This document shows positions 17,586 through 27,335 of a stretch of 64,000 nucleotides of DNA, piece after piece. Each line of letters opens with the position of its first letter. The first letter of the stretch is position 1. This stretch comes from CAVTWJ01 sp964525605 (GTDB lineage: Bacteria; Oederibacteriota; Muellerivitia; Muellerivitales; Muellerivitaceae): positions 1 through 64,000 of the forward strand of contig CAZGKT010000011.1 in the NCBI GenBank assembly GCA_964525605.1. Direction: 5' to 3'. Made by a program: the position numbers and the translations under genes. The notes under the pieces were generated by a model. The model ran no database searches and had not been told where the DNA came from. It saw only the letters and a program-made list of their open reading frames with translations.

Positions 17586-18776
17586 ATGAAAGAAGTGGTT
17601 ATTGTGGACGGGGCCCGGACACCCATTGGGGTCTTTGGTGGAGCATTGAAGGACGTAACGGCGCAGGACCTGGCCGCTACCGTCATCAAAGAACTCGTCA
17701 AACGAAATAACCTGAAGCCCGCTGACGTGGAAGAGGTCATTCTGGGATGCGTGGGACAGTTTTCCGACGCCCCCAACGTGGCCCGGGTTGCCTCCCTTTT
17801 AGCGGGACTACCCAAGGAAGTGCTTGGCTACACCGTTCAGCGCAATTGTTCCTCGGGAATGCAGGCCTTAGTGAACGCTTTCCAGAACATCCAATGCGGA
17901 GACGCGGATATTCATATGGCGGGGGGGACTGAATCCATGAGCCGCGCGCCCTATGTGAACCGGGACTTAAGGTTTGGTCAAAGGATGCGGAATTCGGTCA
18001 TGATCGATAGCCTGATGGAGGGACTGACCGATCCGGTCTGTCATTTGGTGATGGGGCAAACCGCCGAACTTTTGGCTGCGGAATTCCAGGTGACGCGCAA
18101 AGAACAAGACGAATATGCCGTCCAAAGCCATAAGAAGGCCTTCCGGGCTCAACGCGAGAACAAGTTCAAGGAAGAGATCGTTCCAGTCCTGGTGCCCAAG
18201 AAGGTGCTGGGTAAACCCGTCACGCCTGAGCCGGTCAGCATGGACGAGGGGATCAACGCCGCGCTGAACGAGCAGAGCCTCGCCAGCTACCCGACGATCT
18301 TCAAGGAAGGCGGTTCGGTGACGCCGGGCAACGCCTGCGGGATCAATGACGGGGCCTGCGTGATGCTGGTGATGTCCAAGGAAAAGGCGGATGCCCTCGG
18401 TTACAAACCTTTGGGTTACATCCGGTCCTATGCCTTCGCGGGCGTGGAACCGGAAAGAATGGGGATCGGTCCGGCCCACGCTATCCCGAAAGCCCTAAAG
18501 AAAGCGGGATTGGAATTGAAAGAGATGGGGTTGATCGAGATCAACGAGGCCTTCGCGGCACAGGTGATCGCGGTGGACCGGATGCTGAACATGAACAGGG
18601 AGATCCTGAATGTGAACGGCGGCGCGATCGCCCTGGGCCATCCGGTCGGTATGACCGGCGCGCGACTGGTACTGACTGTTCTAAGGGAAATGGCGCGCAA
18701 AAAAATCAATCTTTCCATTATTTCCATGTGCGTTGGCGGGGGTATCGGCGGAGCCATGGTTTTGGAACGGAAATAA
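17586..18776 (+). CDS. acetyl-CoA C-acyltransferase (thiolase)
   Basis: This 396-residue thiolase condenses or cleaves acyl-CoAs. The acyl-accepting Cys88 lies in QRNCSSGMQA, the His in INEAFAAQV...GGAIALGHPVGMTGARL, and the second active-site Cys in SMCVGGGIGGAM. An AGTESMS-like loop (GGTESMSRAPY) is also present. Length and motifs fit degradative or biosynthetic type II thiolases of the AtoB/ThlA group; chain-length preference cannot be read. It sits between the acyl-CoA ligase and the 3-hydroxyacyl-CoA dehydrogenase/crotonase pair, as part of a beta-oxidation-like or reverse (C4) pathway. Confidence 0.94.
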   Translation: MKEVVIVDGARTPIGVFGGALKDVTAQDLAATVIKELVKRNNLKPADVEEVILGCVGQFSDAPNVARVASLLAGLPKEVLGYTVQRNCSSGMQALVNAFQNIQCGDADIHMAGGTESMSRAPYVNRDLRFGQRMRNSVMIDSLMEGLTDPVCHLVMGQTAELLAAEFQVTRKEQDEYAVQSHKKAFRAQRENKFKEEIVPVLVPKKVLGKPVTPEPVSMDEGINAALNEQSLASYPTIFKEGGSVTPGNACGINDGACVMLVMSKEKADALGYKPLGYIRSYAFAGVEPERMGIGPAHAIPKALKKAGLELKEMGLIEINEAFAAQVIAVDRMLNMNREILNVNGGAIALGHPVGMTGARLVLTVLREMARKKINLSIISMCVGGGIGGAMVLERK

Positions 18777-18788
18777 TCGGGGGATAAA

Positions 18789-19160
18789 ATGGGCCGAAAC
18801 AAAGATTCTGCTGTTAATTTCCTCAAGATGGTCGTGGCTGGAAAGATCGAGGAAGCCTATGCGGAATTCGTCGATTTAAATGGCAAGCACCACAATATCT
18901 TCACCCCTGCGGGATTCCCGGCCTTAAAAAAGGGAATGGCGGATAATGAAGCCAAATTCCCGAAAAAGAAATTCGATATCCAACATGTGCTGGAAGACGG
19001 AGAAATGGTGGCAACTCATTCGCGTGTGACCCTCATCCCGGGTGAATTGGAATTGGGTGTGGTCCACTGGTTTCGGTTTGAAAATGGCAAAATCGCCGAA
19101 CTCTGGGATATTGGTCAGCAGCTACCGAAGGACGTCGTGAACCAGGATGGAATGTTCTAA
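18789..19160 (+). CDS. NTF2-like/SnoaL-like protein
   Basis: A 123-residue protein with the cone-shaped NTF2-like fold signature: an N-terminal helix pair (SAVNFLKMVVAGKIEEAYAE), a mid His-rich segment (KHHNIFTP), strands with VATHSRVTL and VVHWFRFENGKIAELWDI, where the last Trp-Asp is typical. Relatives include SnoaL-like cyclases and many uncharacterised 'nuclear transport factor 2 family' proteins. It lies 12 bases after the thiolase stop within the acyl-CoA operon, so a role with acyl-CoA intermediates is possible but unproven. Confidence 0.8.
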   Translation: MGRNKDSAVNFLKMVVAGKIEEAYAEFVDLNGKHHNIFTPAGFPALKKGMADNEAKFPKKKFDIQHVLEDGEMVATHSRVTLIPGELELGVVHWFRFENGKIAELWDIGQQLPKDVVNQDGMF

Positions 19161-19181
19161 GCGTACATCAGGAGGCGGAAA

Positions 19182-20393
19182 TTGTTCATCTACAAAGCGG
19201 GTGTGGTGGGAGCAGGAGCCATGGGGGCCGGAATCGCTCAAGTGATTTCTTTCTCAGGGCTTCCAGTGGTCTTGAAAGATACGGACGAGACGCGGGTGAA
19301 GAAGGGACTGGATACGGTCCGAAAGATCTATCAAGGGCGGGTGGACAAGGGAAAGATGGCCCCTTCGGAGATGGAACAAAAGGTACCCTTGGTTACGGGA
19401 ACAACCTCCTGGGACGATTTCAAAGATTGTGACATTGTAGTGGAAGCTGTCTTTGAGAACATGCAGGCCAAGCAGGATGTATTCCGCGAAATGGAGAAGG
19501 CCCTACCTGAGACCGCCATTATGGCCACCAATACCTCAGCGCTTTCCATTACCCAGATCGCTTCAGCGGTGAAAAGATCCGAGAAGGTCATCGGCCTCCA
19601 CTTTTTCAACCCGGCCGGAGCCATGAAATTGGTCGAAGTGATTCCGGGGCTCCAGACCGCTCACGACACGGTGGATGACACGGTAGCGTTCGCCGAATCC
19701 CTGCGAAAATTTCCAGTGCGGGTCAAAGAATGCGCGGGATTTCTCGTCAACCGGCTTCTTCTCCCGTTTTTAAATGAAGCCGCCTTTGCCCTTCAGGAAG
19801 GCTCCGCGAAACCCGAGGAAATTGATGGAGCCCTCCTGGCTTTCGGGCTTCCCATGGGGCCTCTGGCGCTGTTGGATCTATTGGGATTGGATGTTTGCGC
19901 GGATGTCGCCACGATTCTTTACGATTCTTTCGGGCCTCGCATGGCGGTGGCCGATATCCTCAATGACATGAAGCAAGCCAACCGGCTGGGCGTGAAGAAC
20001 GGCATCGGTTTTTACCCCTACGACGAGGCCAAAAAGGCCGACTTGAACCCCCTTTTGGAGGCAGTCCGAAAGAAGACAGGGGTGAAGGGAACTACTTTTA
20101 GTCTGGATCGATTGTTGTGCCCCATGATCAATGAGGCTGCCTATTGCTTGGAAGAAAACGTCGCCTCGCCAGGGGACATTGATTTGGCCATGATGGCCGG
20201 CACGGGGTTTCCCCAGGATAAAGGTGGTCCCTTGCACCTGGCGGACGCCATTGGGTTGGATGTAGTCCTCGGAAAATTGAATGATTTTTCTAAACAGCTG
20301 GGCCCCCGTTTCTGGCCGGCTCCCATTTTGAAACGCATGGTCGCGGCCAATTACCTAGGCCAAAAAACAAAGAAGGGCTTCTTTAACTACTAG
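19182..20393 (+). CDS. 3-hydroxyacyl-CoA dehydrogenase with duplicated C-terminal domain
   Basis: The 403-residue enzyme interconverts 3-hydroxyacyl-CoA and 3-ketoacyl-CoA with NAD(P). The Rossmann GxGxxG is GAGAMG at 10-15. The catalytic His140 lies in GLHFFNPA, paired with the Glu of KLVEVIPG. LVNRLLLPFLNEA begins the first C-terminal helical domain, and a second copy starts near 295 (LDRLLCPMINEAAYCLEE). Single-function HbdA-type enzymes have about 280-300 residues and one such domain, whereas FadB/FadJ carry two, so this resembles the dehydrogenase half of FadB as a separate protein. It starts at TTG after AGGAGG and the hydratase follows 9 bases downstream. Confidence 0.93.
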   Translation: MFIYKAGVVGAGAMGAGIAQVISFSGLPVVLKDTDETRVKKGLDTVRKIYQGRVDKGKMAPSEMEQKVPLVTGTTSWDDFKDCDIVVEAVFENMQAKQDVFREMEKALPETAIMATNTSALSITQIASAVKRSEKVIGLHFFNPAGAMKLVEVIPGLQTAHDTVDDTVAFAESLRKFPVRVKECAGFLVNRLLLPFLNEAAFALQEGSAKPEEIDGALLAFGLPMGPLALLDLLGLDVCADVATILYDSFGPRMAVADILNDMKQANRLGVKNGIGFYPYDEAKKADLNPLLEAVRKKTGVKGTTFSLDRLLCPMINEAAYCLEENVASPGDIDLAMMAGTGFPQDKGGPLHLADAIGLDVVLGKLNDFSKQLGPRFWPAPILKRMVAANYLGQKTKKGFFNY

Positions 20394-20402
20394 GAGGGTG
20401 CC

Positions 20403-21182
20403 ATGGGACAATTCGTAAATTCGGTTATCGAGTCAAAGGTTGCGACAGTGACCATCAATAATCCTCCCGTAAATGTTCTCACCCAGACGGTCATGAAAGA
20501 ACTAGAAGGGGTTTTTGACGAGTTGGCGAACAATAAAGATGTCAAATGTGTCGTTTTGACCGGCACGGGACCGACCTTTATCGCCGGTGCCGATATCAAA
20601 CATATGGCCACCCTACAAACCCCCGCTGACGGAAAGAAAGCCGCCGGGGAGGGTCAGCGTCTTTTCATGAAAATCGAGAGGTTTGAGAAGCCCGTTATCG
20701 CGGCCATCAACGGTGTTTGCCTGGGCGGGGGGACGGAGCTGGCCCTGGCCTGTCATATTCGCTTTTGCTCGGATCGGGCCCGATTGGGACAACCCGAAAC
20801 TAAGCTGGGAATCATTCCTGGTTTCGGCGGAACTCAGCGCCTTTCTCGTCTGGTGGGTCGGGCCCGAGCGTTAGAATGGATTTTGACCGGGGATAATATC
20901 GCTCCCAAGGACGCGGAAGCGGCGGGGTTGGTCAATCATGTGATCCCCGACGCCGAATTGTTGAGGCAAACCCAGGGATTCGCCAAGAAAGTGGCCATGC
21001 AGCCCATGGCCGCCCTGAGGCAGGTCTTAATTGCGGTTCGGGAAGGCCTTCAGGAACCGAACCTGGAATCGGCCATGAAGATTGAATTGGAAGCATTCGG
21101 AAAAACCTGTGAATCGCCCGATATGAAAGAGGGCATTACGTCCTTCATCGAGAAACGCCAGCCCAAGTTTACGGATCAATAA
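20403..21182 (+). CDS. enoyl-CoA hydratase/isomerase (crotonase family)
   Basis: The 259-residue protein has the crotonase hallmarks: the oxyanion-hole FIAGADIKHM (about 60-69), the second oxyanion region CLGGGTELALACHIRF, and GIIPGFGGTQRLSRLVG, with catalytic Glu candidates in both. It would hydrate trans-2-enoyl-CoA to 3-hydroxyacyl-CoA for the dehydrogenase upstream. AGGAGG precedes the ATG. The gene ends about 37 bases before the patatin gene. Confidence 0.93.
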   Translation: MGQFVNSVIESKVATVTINNPPVNVLTQTVMKELEGVFDELANNKDVKCVVLTGTGPTFIAGADIKHMATLQTPADGKKAAGEGQRLFMKIERFEKPVIAAINGVCLGGGTELALACHIRFCSDRARLGQPETKLGIIPGFGGTQRLSRLVGRARALEWILTGDNIAPKDAEAAGLVNHVIPDAELLRQTQGFAKKVAMQPMAALRQVLIAVREGLQEPNLESAMKIELEAFGKTCESPDMKEGITSFIEKRQPKFTDQ

Positions 21183-21219
21183 CCGGATAAAAACGGGGAG
21201 AGAAAAACGAAGGGAAATC

Positions 21220-22089
21220 TTGACTAAAAAATTAAAAAAGACCGCCAAGCCTTTTCACACATTGGAACAATTGCGTGAGGACCAGACGGCGAATCAATTC
21301 AAGGTGGGTGTCGCCCTTTGCGGGGGAGTGGCCTACGGGGTGTCTCAGATCGGTGTGTTGAAGGCTTTGGAAGAAGCGGGGATCCAGGTGGATTGTCTAG
21401 CGGGCACCAGCGCGGGCTCCATCATCGCGGCGGGATACGCCTCGGGACTTCCCTTGAAGCAAATCGAGAAGATAGGGGTTCAAACCCATTGGGGAGAGCT
21501 TTTTTCGCTGAAGATGTCCCGCATGGGACTGGTTTCCTCGGGGCCGATTGAGGATTACATTCGCAAATACTTCAAGGTCGCGACTTTTGAGGAACTCAAA
21601 AAACCCCTCGCGGTGGTGGCGACCGACATTTGCACAGGGGAAGAGGTCATTTTCACGAAGGGACCCCTCGACAAGGCCGTCCGGGCCTCCTGCTCCATTC
21701 CCGGCATATATACGCCCGTTGAAATGGAAGGACGACAGCTGGTGGATGGCGGCATGGCGGAAAACGTGCCGGTTCAGGCCTTGAAAAGCCTCGGAGCGGA
21801 CGTGGTCATTGCCTGCAATGTCTTCGGCCATCCGCAGGAATTTCCCCATGCCAGCAATGTGTTCCAAATACTCATGCGGGTCTGGTATTTCTTCGTGGCT
21901 GAGGAAAAATCTTGGCGGGAATCGGCTGATATTATCGTTGAGCCGGACCTTCGAAAATTTGACTTGTTTAGTTTTGACAAGGGGAAAATCCTGATCGAAA
22001 AGGGCCGAAAGGAGGCCAAGAAACACATGCCTAAACTCCAACAGGTTCTCCAAAGACGCTTTTTTCTGAGGCCTGAAATCTACCGTTAG
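21220..22089 (+). CDS. patatin-like phospholipase (RssA-type)
   Basis: A 289-residue serine hydrolase with the Ser-Asp dyad: nucleophile Ser64 in GTSAGS and Asp176 in LVDGG. The oxyanion-hole loop reads CGGVAYG (34-40) instead of the usual GGGxRG. It has no signal peptide and is predicted to be cytosolic or membrane-associated. Patatins release fatty acids from phospholipids, which would feed the acyl-CoA genes immediately upstream. It starts at TTG and precedes the groES promoter region by about 70 bases. Confidence 0.88.
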   Translation: MTKKLKKTAKPFHTLEQLREDQTANQFKVGVALCGGVAYGVSQIGVLKALEEAGIQVDCLAGTSAGSIIAAGYASGLPLKQIEKIGVQTHWGELFSLKMSRMGLVSSGPIEDYIRKYFKVATFEELKKPLAVVATDICTGEEVIFTKGPLDKAVRASCSIPGIYTPVEMEGRQLVDGGMAENVPVQALKSLGADVVIACNVFGHPQEFPHASNVFQILMRVWYFFVAEEKSWRESADIIVEPDLRKFDLFSFDKGKILIEKGRKEAKKHMPKLQQVLQRRFFLRPEIYR

Positions 22090-22161
22090 TTTGGGGCTTC
22101 ATTGTCCTCCACAATCCGTGGATAACAGCCTTTATCAAGCTTCTTTAACGTTCCCCCTCCC

Positions 22162-22190
22162 TTGACGACCCCTCTCCGGGTGCTTATATT
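22162..22190 (+). promoter_or_regulatory. sigma-70 promoter of groES-groEL
   Basis: TTGACG (22162-22167) and TATATT (22185-22190) are 17 bases apart, five matches of six at each box. The predicted transcription start (about 22197) lies next to the CIRCE operator. Confidence 0.85.
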
Positions 22191-22199
22191 AACGCCGCC

Positions 22200-22226
22200 T
22201 TAGCACTCGTTCATCTAGAGTGCTAA
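22200..22226 (+). promoter_or_regulatory. CIRCE operator (HrcA binding site)
   Basis: The sequence is a perfect TTAGCACTC, 9-base spacer, GAGTGCTAA inverted repeat. CIRCE is bound by the repressor HrcA and relieves repression on heat shock. Placed just after the promoter and about 90 bases before groES, it predicts HrcA control of the chaperonin operon; hrcA itself is not in the window. Confidence 0.97.
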
Positions 22227-22314
22227 CCAGACGTTTTCTGACGTAACCAAACAGGATTCATTTCCAGGAAGCCTCTCTTAAAGGCCCTGGGATTCAAATA
22301 CAGGAGGTTGGCTG

Positions 22315-22605
22315 ATGAGTTTCCGTCCTTTGTATGACCGCATTTTGATTGAGCGCGTGGAAGAGGAAGAGAAGACCAAGACCGGGATTATCATTCCCGA
22401 TGCCGCCCGTGAGAAACAGCAGAAGGGCAAGGTGATTAAGGTCGGGAAGGGCCGGGTCAACGAGAAAGGCGAGGTCCTGAAGTTGGATGTGAAAGAGGGG
22501 GACATCGTCCTTTTCGAGAAATACGGCGGGGAAGACCTCAAGATCGACGGCAAAGAATATGTGGTTCTTAAAGAAGAGAGCGTTGTCGGAGTGATCGAAG
22601 GCTAA
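22315..22605 (+). CDS. groES: co-chaperonin GroES
   Basis: The 96-residue heptameric lid of the GroEL chamber. FRPLYDRILIERVEEEEKTK starts the beta-barrel; the mobile loop is KTGIIIPDAAREKQQKGKV and the roof and C-terminal strands include VLFEKYGG and YVVLKEE. AGGAGG lies 6 bases before the ATG. It is the first gene after the CIRCE operator, with groEL 52 bases downstream. Confidence 0.98.
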   Translation: MSFRPLYDRILIERVEEEEKTKTGIIIPDAAREKQQKGKVIKVGKGRVNEKGEVLKLDVKEGDIVLFEKYGGEDLKIDGKEYVVLKEESVVGVIEG

Positions 22606-22657
22606 TTCAAACCCGGTTTTTAAAATACTCACAAACATTTAATAAGGAGTTAAGGAA

Positions 22658-24304
<1,647 letters not shown>

Positions 24305-24337
24305 GCCGAAAACTAAGTTTGTTGTCTGAAGTTCCAG

Positions 24338-24372
24338 AAAGCCTCTGGCGGAAACGCCAGGGGCTTTCTTCT
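24338..24372 (+). terminator. intrinsic terminator after groEL
   Basis: A 13-base stem (24338-24350 with 24355-24367, one G-T pair) with a GAAA tetraloop is followed by a T-rich run. It closes the groES-groEL unit. Confidence 0.9.
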
Positions 24373-24454
24373 ATATAGGGGTGCGGGGGTGGCGTTGACA
24401 CTCCCTGATTCAATGCCTATCATTAAGTTCACGTAGAGGAAAAAAGGGGAAAAC

Positions 24455-24727
24455 ATGCCGAATTACGACTATGCCTGCGATAAATGCGGGCGCTTTGAGA
24501 TTTGGCAATCCATCAAGGATAATGCCCTTTCTGCCTGTCCCACTTGCGGGTCAAAGGTGGAAAGACTGATTTCAGCTAATGTGGGTTTTATTTTGAAGGG
24601 TTCTGGTTTTTACCAGAACGAATATAAAAACAAACCGGCTCCGGTCGTTGAGTCGAAACCTGAGGCTTGTCCCGCCGCCGACAGTTGCTGCGGAGGTTCC
24701 TGCGGGGCCGCACCGGCTGAAAATTAA
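24455..24727 (+). CDS. FmdB family zinc-ribbon protein
   Basis: The 90-residue protein begins with the family pattern MPNYDYACDKCG...ACPTCGSKVERLIS, two CxxC knuckles forming a zinc ribbon, then GFYQNEYKNK. The Cys-rich C-terminal tail (CCGGSCG) is common in the family. FmdB was named as a putative regulator of formamidase genes, but most members are uncharacterised. An AGGAAAAAAGGGG stretch precedes the ATG. Confidence 0.85.
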   Translation: MPNYDYACDKCGRFEIWQSIKDNALSACPTCGSKVERLISANVGFILKGSGFYQNEYKNKPAPVVESKPEACPAADSCCGGSCGAAPAEN

Positions 24728-24750
24728 GAATACCTATTCGGGAGTTCATC

Positions 24751-24936
24751 ATGGCGCCAGGCTGGATCGTCGGAATCGTAGCGGGTTACGTGCTTTTCAA
24801 CCTTGGTTTATGGAAATCCGACTCCACGCCCAAACCCCAGGACACCCTCTGGGCCTTGGTGATGCTGGGGGGCACCCTGTTGATGTTCCTGTCCGTGCTT
24901 TTATGGGCTGTGCCTACTTTTTTCACCGCTCCCTAA
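24751..24936 (+). CDS. small two-helix membrane protein, function unknown
   Basis: A 61-residue ORF with two hydrophobic segments (about 4-20 and 34-56) and a short charged loop. The Shine-Dalgarno is weak (GGGAG about 9 bases upstream). It follows the FmdB gene by 23 bases and precedes another membrane protein by 16, suggesting one transcript. No family is recognised. Confidence 0.55.
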   Translation: MAPGWIVGIVAGYVLFNLGLWKSDSTPKPQDTLWALVMLGGTLLMFLSVLLWAVPTFFTAP

Positions 24937-24952
24937 ATTTTCGAGGAAACCA

Positions 24953-25300
24953 TTGAAAGAGCTCATTACGGAAGAACAGGCGAATTGGATCATCCTGGGT
25001 CTCTCGATCGCCATCGCCTTGGGCGGTCTGGGGTTCGGATTCTTCTGGTCAGCCTCCTTGACGAGTCTTGAAAGGAAGGCCCATTGGGCCAGGGCGCTCA
25101 TAGTTTCGGTCGTGGGTCTGGCCGTCTGGGGATTCTGGAATATCTATAATTCCATTGAAAACTACTATGGATTGGATTCCTTGAAGGCGTTGGGGATCAA
25201 CTTCCTTATTTCTATTTCTCTGGGTGTTTTGTTCTTCGCTCTTTTCGCCCTGGTTCCTCGTTGGGTTTCACGATCCAAGGCTGGAAGCCCGGGCCGGTGA
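24953..25300 (+). CDS. three-helix membrane protein, function unknown
   Basis: A 115-residue protein with TTG start after CGAGGAAA. Three predicted membrane helices (about 13-31, 44-63 and 78-100) and a basic C-terminal tail (RWVSRSKAGSPGR) are visible. It lies just before the Bat operon and may be co-transcribed with the small membrane gene upstream. No conserved motif is recognised. Confidence 0.6.
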   Translation: MKELITEEQANWIILGLSIAIALGGLGFGFFWSASLTSLERKAHWARALIVSVVGLAVWGFWNIYNSIENYYGLDSLKALGINFLISISLGVLFFALFALVPRWVSRSKAGSPGR

Positions 25301-25353
25301 TGTCACTTGTTTTGAGGCAAAACTCCCGCCAATCGGATAACGTCTAAACTTCC

Positions 25354-26235
25354 ATGAATTCCTCCGATCCACTCTCCGTATTACGCGAAGTTAAACGGCT
25401 GGAACTCGTCACTCGAGGGGCGGTAGATACCCTCCTCAAGGGTTCCTACAAAAGCACCTTTCGCGGCCAGGGCCTGGAATTTCACCAGGTCCGAGAATAT
25501 GACCCCCAGGATGATTACCGCTCCATCGATTGGAATGTGACCGCTCGCCTGAACTCCCCCTACGTTAAGACCTTTATCGAGGAAAGGGAGCTGCAGGTCA
25601 TCCTGGCGGTGGATCTGTCCGCTTCCCTCTGGTACGGTACCGGACCCTTTAGCAAACGCGAGACCGCTTTGCGGTTATGCGCTCTTCTAGCCTTCGCGGC
25701 GGTCCAGCACCAGGACCGGGTGGGGCTTCTGGTTTTCACCGATCGAGTGGAATATTACTCTCCTCCCAAACGGGGAAAGGCCGCGACTCTGGGTCTTCTC
25801 CGTACCTTGATTTCATTCAAACCAGCCGGTAAAAAAACACTTTTTCGCCCGGCCCTCCGAATGCTCACTCGTGTTTTGCGGCGACGTAGCGTTCTCTTCT
25901 GGATTTCGGATTTCACCGAGCCTATCCCCATGGAGGAAGCCAGCTTTTTAGCCAAACGGCATGACATGGTGGCGGCAGTGTTGAAGGACCCCCTGGAAAC
26001 AGGCCTCAAGCTCCCCGCCCGGGTGGCGGTTCGCGACCCCGAAACTGGAAAGGTGGGTTTTCTCTCGCCCGGCTCCCTTAAGGCCTACCAGAAAGCTGAC
26101 CAGTTCCGCGAAAGCCAGTTGAAGGCCCTGACCTCCAAAGGGGTAGACCGGCTCAATATCACCGCCGGGGCCGGGGTTGTGACGGCCTTGAAGGGATTTT
26201 TCAAGACCCGCATGGAAAGAATGGGGAGACGCTGA
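25354..26235 (+). CDS. DUF58 domain protein of the MoxR/Bat cluster
   Basis: The 293-residue protein carries the DUF58 hallmark GQGLEFHQVREYDPQDDYRSIDW (split: EFHQVREYDPQDD, YRSIDWNVTAR), then a degenerate von Willebrand A-like domain starting at ILAVDLSASLWYG. It has no signal peptide and probably works in the cytosol next to the membrane. DUF58 proteins almost always accompany MoxR ATPases. It is the first gene of this operon and its stop overlaps the batA start (TGATG). Confidence 0.9.
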   Translation: MNSSDPLSVLREVKRLELVTRGAVDTLLKGSYKSTFRGQGLEFHQVREYDPQDDYRSIDWNVTARLNSPYVKTFIEERELQVILAVDLSASLWYGTGPFSKRETALRLCALLAFAAVQHQDRVGLLVFTDRVEYYSPPKRGKAATLGLLRTLISFKPAGKKTLFRPALRMLTRVLRRRSVLFWISDFTEPIPMEEASFLAKRHDMVAAVLKDPLETGLKLPARVAVRDPETGKVGFLSPGSLKAYQKADQFRESQLKALTSKGVDRLNITAGAGVVTALKGFFKTRMERMGRR

Positions 26236-27335
26236 TGCTTCCCGAAAACTTCCACTTCGCCGATCCTCTGTGGCTTTGCCTGGTCGCGTTTCTTCCCCTG
26301 CTTCCCTTGGCCTTTTTTGTTTCTGCTCGCCTGAAGCCCTCTACGCTTTTTCTGGGCAACCCTCGCCTGGTCGCGGCCGCGCCTGGATTTTTTTCCGGTG
26401 TTTGGCTTCCTTGGATTCTACGTCTCCTGGTTCTCCTTCTTTGCATCGTGGCTGCCGCTCGGCCCCAATCCGGCCAGAAGCAGGTTGAGCAAAAAAAACA
26501 AGTGACCGATTTATTTGTAGCCTTCGATGTTTCCACCTCCATGCTCACCGACGACCTGAAACCCAACCGGGTCATGGCCGCCAAAAGGCTTCTGTCCGAG
26601 TTTCTGGATAAGGTTCAGGATGTGCGAGTTGGCCTGACCGTTTTCGCCAGGGTAAGCTTCACCCAGTGCCCTCTCACGACCGACCTTCAGGTGGTCAAAC
26701 AGCTTCTCGCCAACGTGGATGTTTTTTCGGTGAAGTTGGATGGTACGGCTATTGGGGACGCACTGGTTTCAAGCCTCAATCGGCTTGAAGAAGGGGTGGG
26801 AAAAACGTCTGGAACTGGGGAGGAAGCCAAACCTTCCCTGCTCGGCAGGCTTTTGCCATCGGCTACGCCCATTCTTGGGACGCAAGTTAAAGACACCCAG
26901 GCCATTCTTCTACTGACTGACGGGGGCAACAACGCGGGTATCGTGGATCCCCTGACTGCGGCACGAATTTGCGCATCAAAAGGGGTCAAAGTTTACACCA
27001 TCGGCGTGGGAGGGAATGGCTCCACGACCCTTTTTTACAAGGGGCGAACCATTTCGACCGCCGATCCATATGGAAATACTCCCCCGGATGACGGGGTGGA
27101 TAAGGTCCTTTTAACCGAGATAGCCCGCATTACCGGAGGTAAAGTCTATTTCGCCCAAAACAACCAGGCGCTTGAGAACGTCTTAAAAGATATTGCTCAA
27201 CTACAGAAACGGGACGTGTCCACCGTGACCAGCTGGCAGTACGAGGACCTGGGATGTTGGTTCCTCCTGGCGGCCTTCGGAGTACTTCTATTTGACTTGG
27301 TATTGGAAACCACCGTTTTAAGGACCCTGCCATGA
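26235..27335 (+). CDS. batA: BatA-like VWA membrane protein
   Basis: A 366-residue protein with N-terminal transmembrane segments (about 12-32 and 55-75), a von Willebrand A domain with the MIDAS motif AFDVSTSM, the later LLLTDGGNNAG, and a C-terminal membrane helix (about 335-355). BatA/BatB are paired VWA proteins anchored in the inner membrane with periplasmic metal-dependent binding domains. An insertion of about 30 residues in the VWA domain (GVGKTSGTGEEAKPSLLGRL) is unusual. The batB start overlaps its stop by 4 bases. Confidence 0.92.
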   Translation: MLPENFHFADPLWLCLVAFLPLLPLAFFVSARLKPSTLFLGNPRLVAAAPGFFSGVWLPWILRLLVLLLCIVAAARPQSGQKQVEQKKQVTDLFVAFDVSTSMLTDDLKPNRVMAAKRLLSEFLDKVQDVRVGLTVFARVSFTQCPLTTDLQVVKQLLANVDVFSVKLDGTAIGDALVSSLNRLEEGVGKTSGTGEEAKPSLLGRLLPSATPILGTQVKDTQAILLLTDGGNNAGIVDPLTAARICASKGVKVYTIGVGGNGSTTLFYKGRTISTADPYGNTPPDDGVDKVLLTEIARITGGKVYFAQNNQALENVLKDIAQLQKRDVSTVTSWQYEDLGCWFLLAAFGVLLFDLVLETTVLRTLP

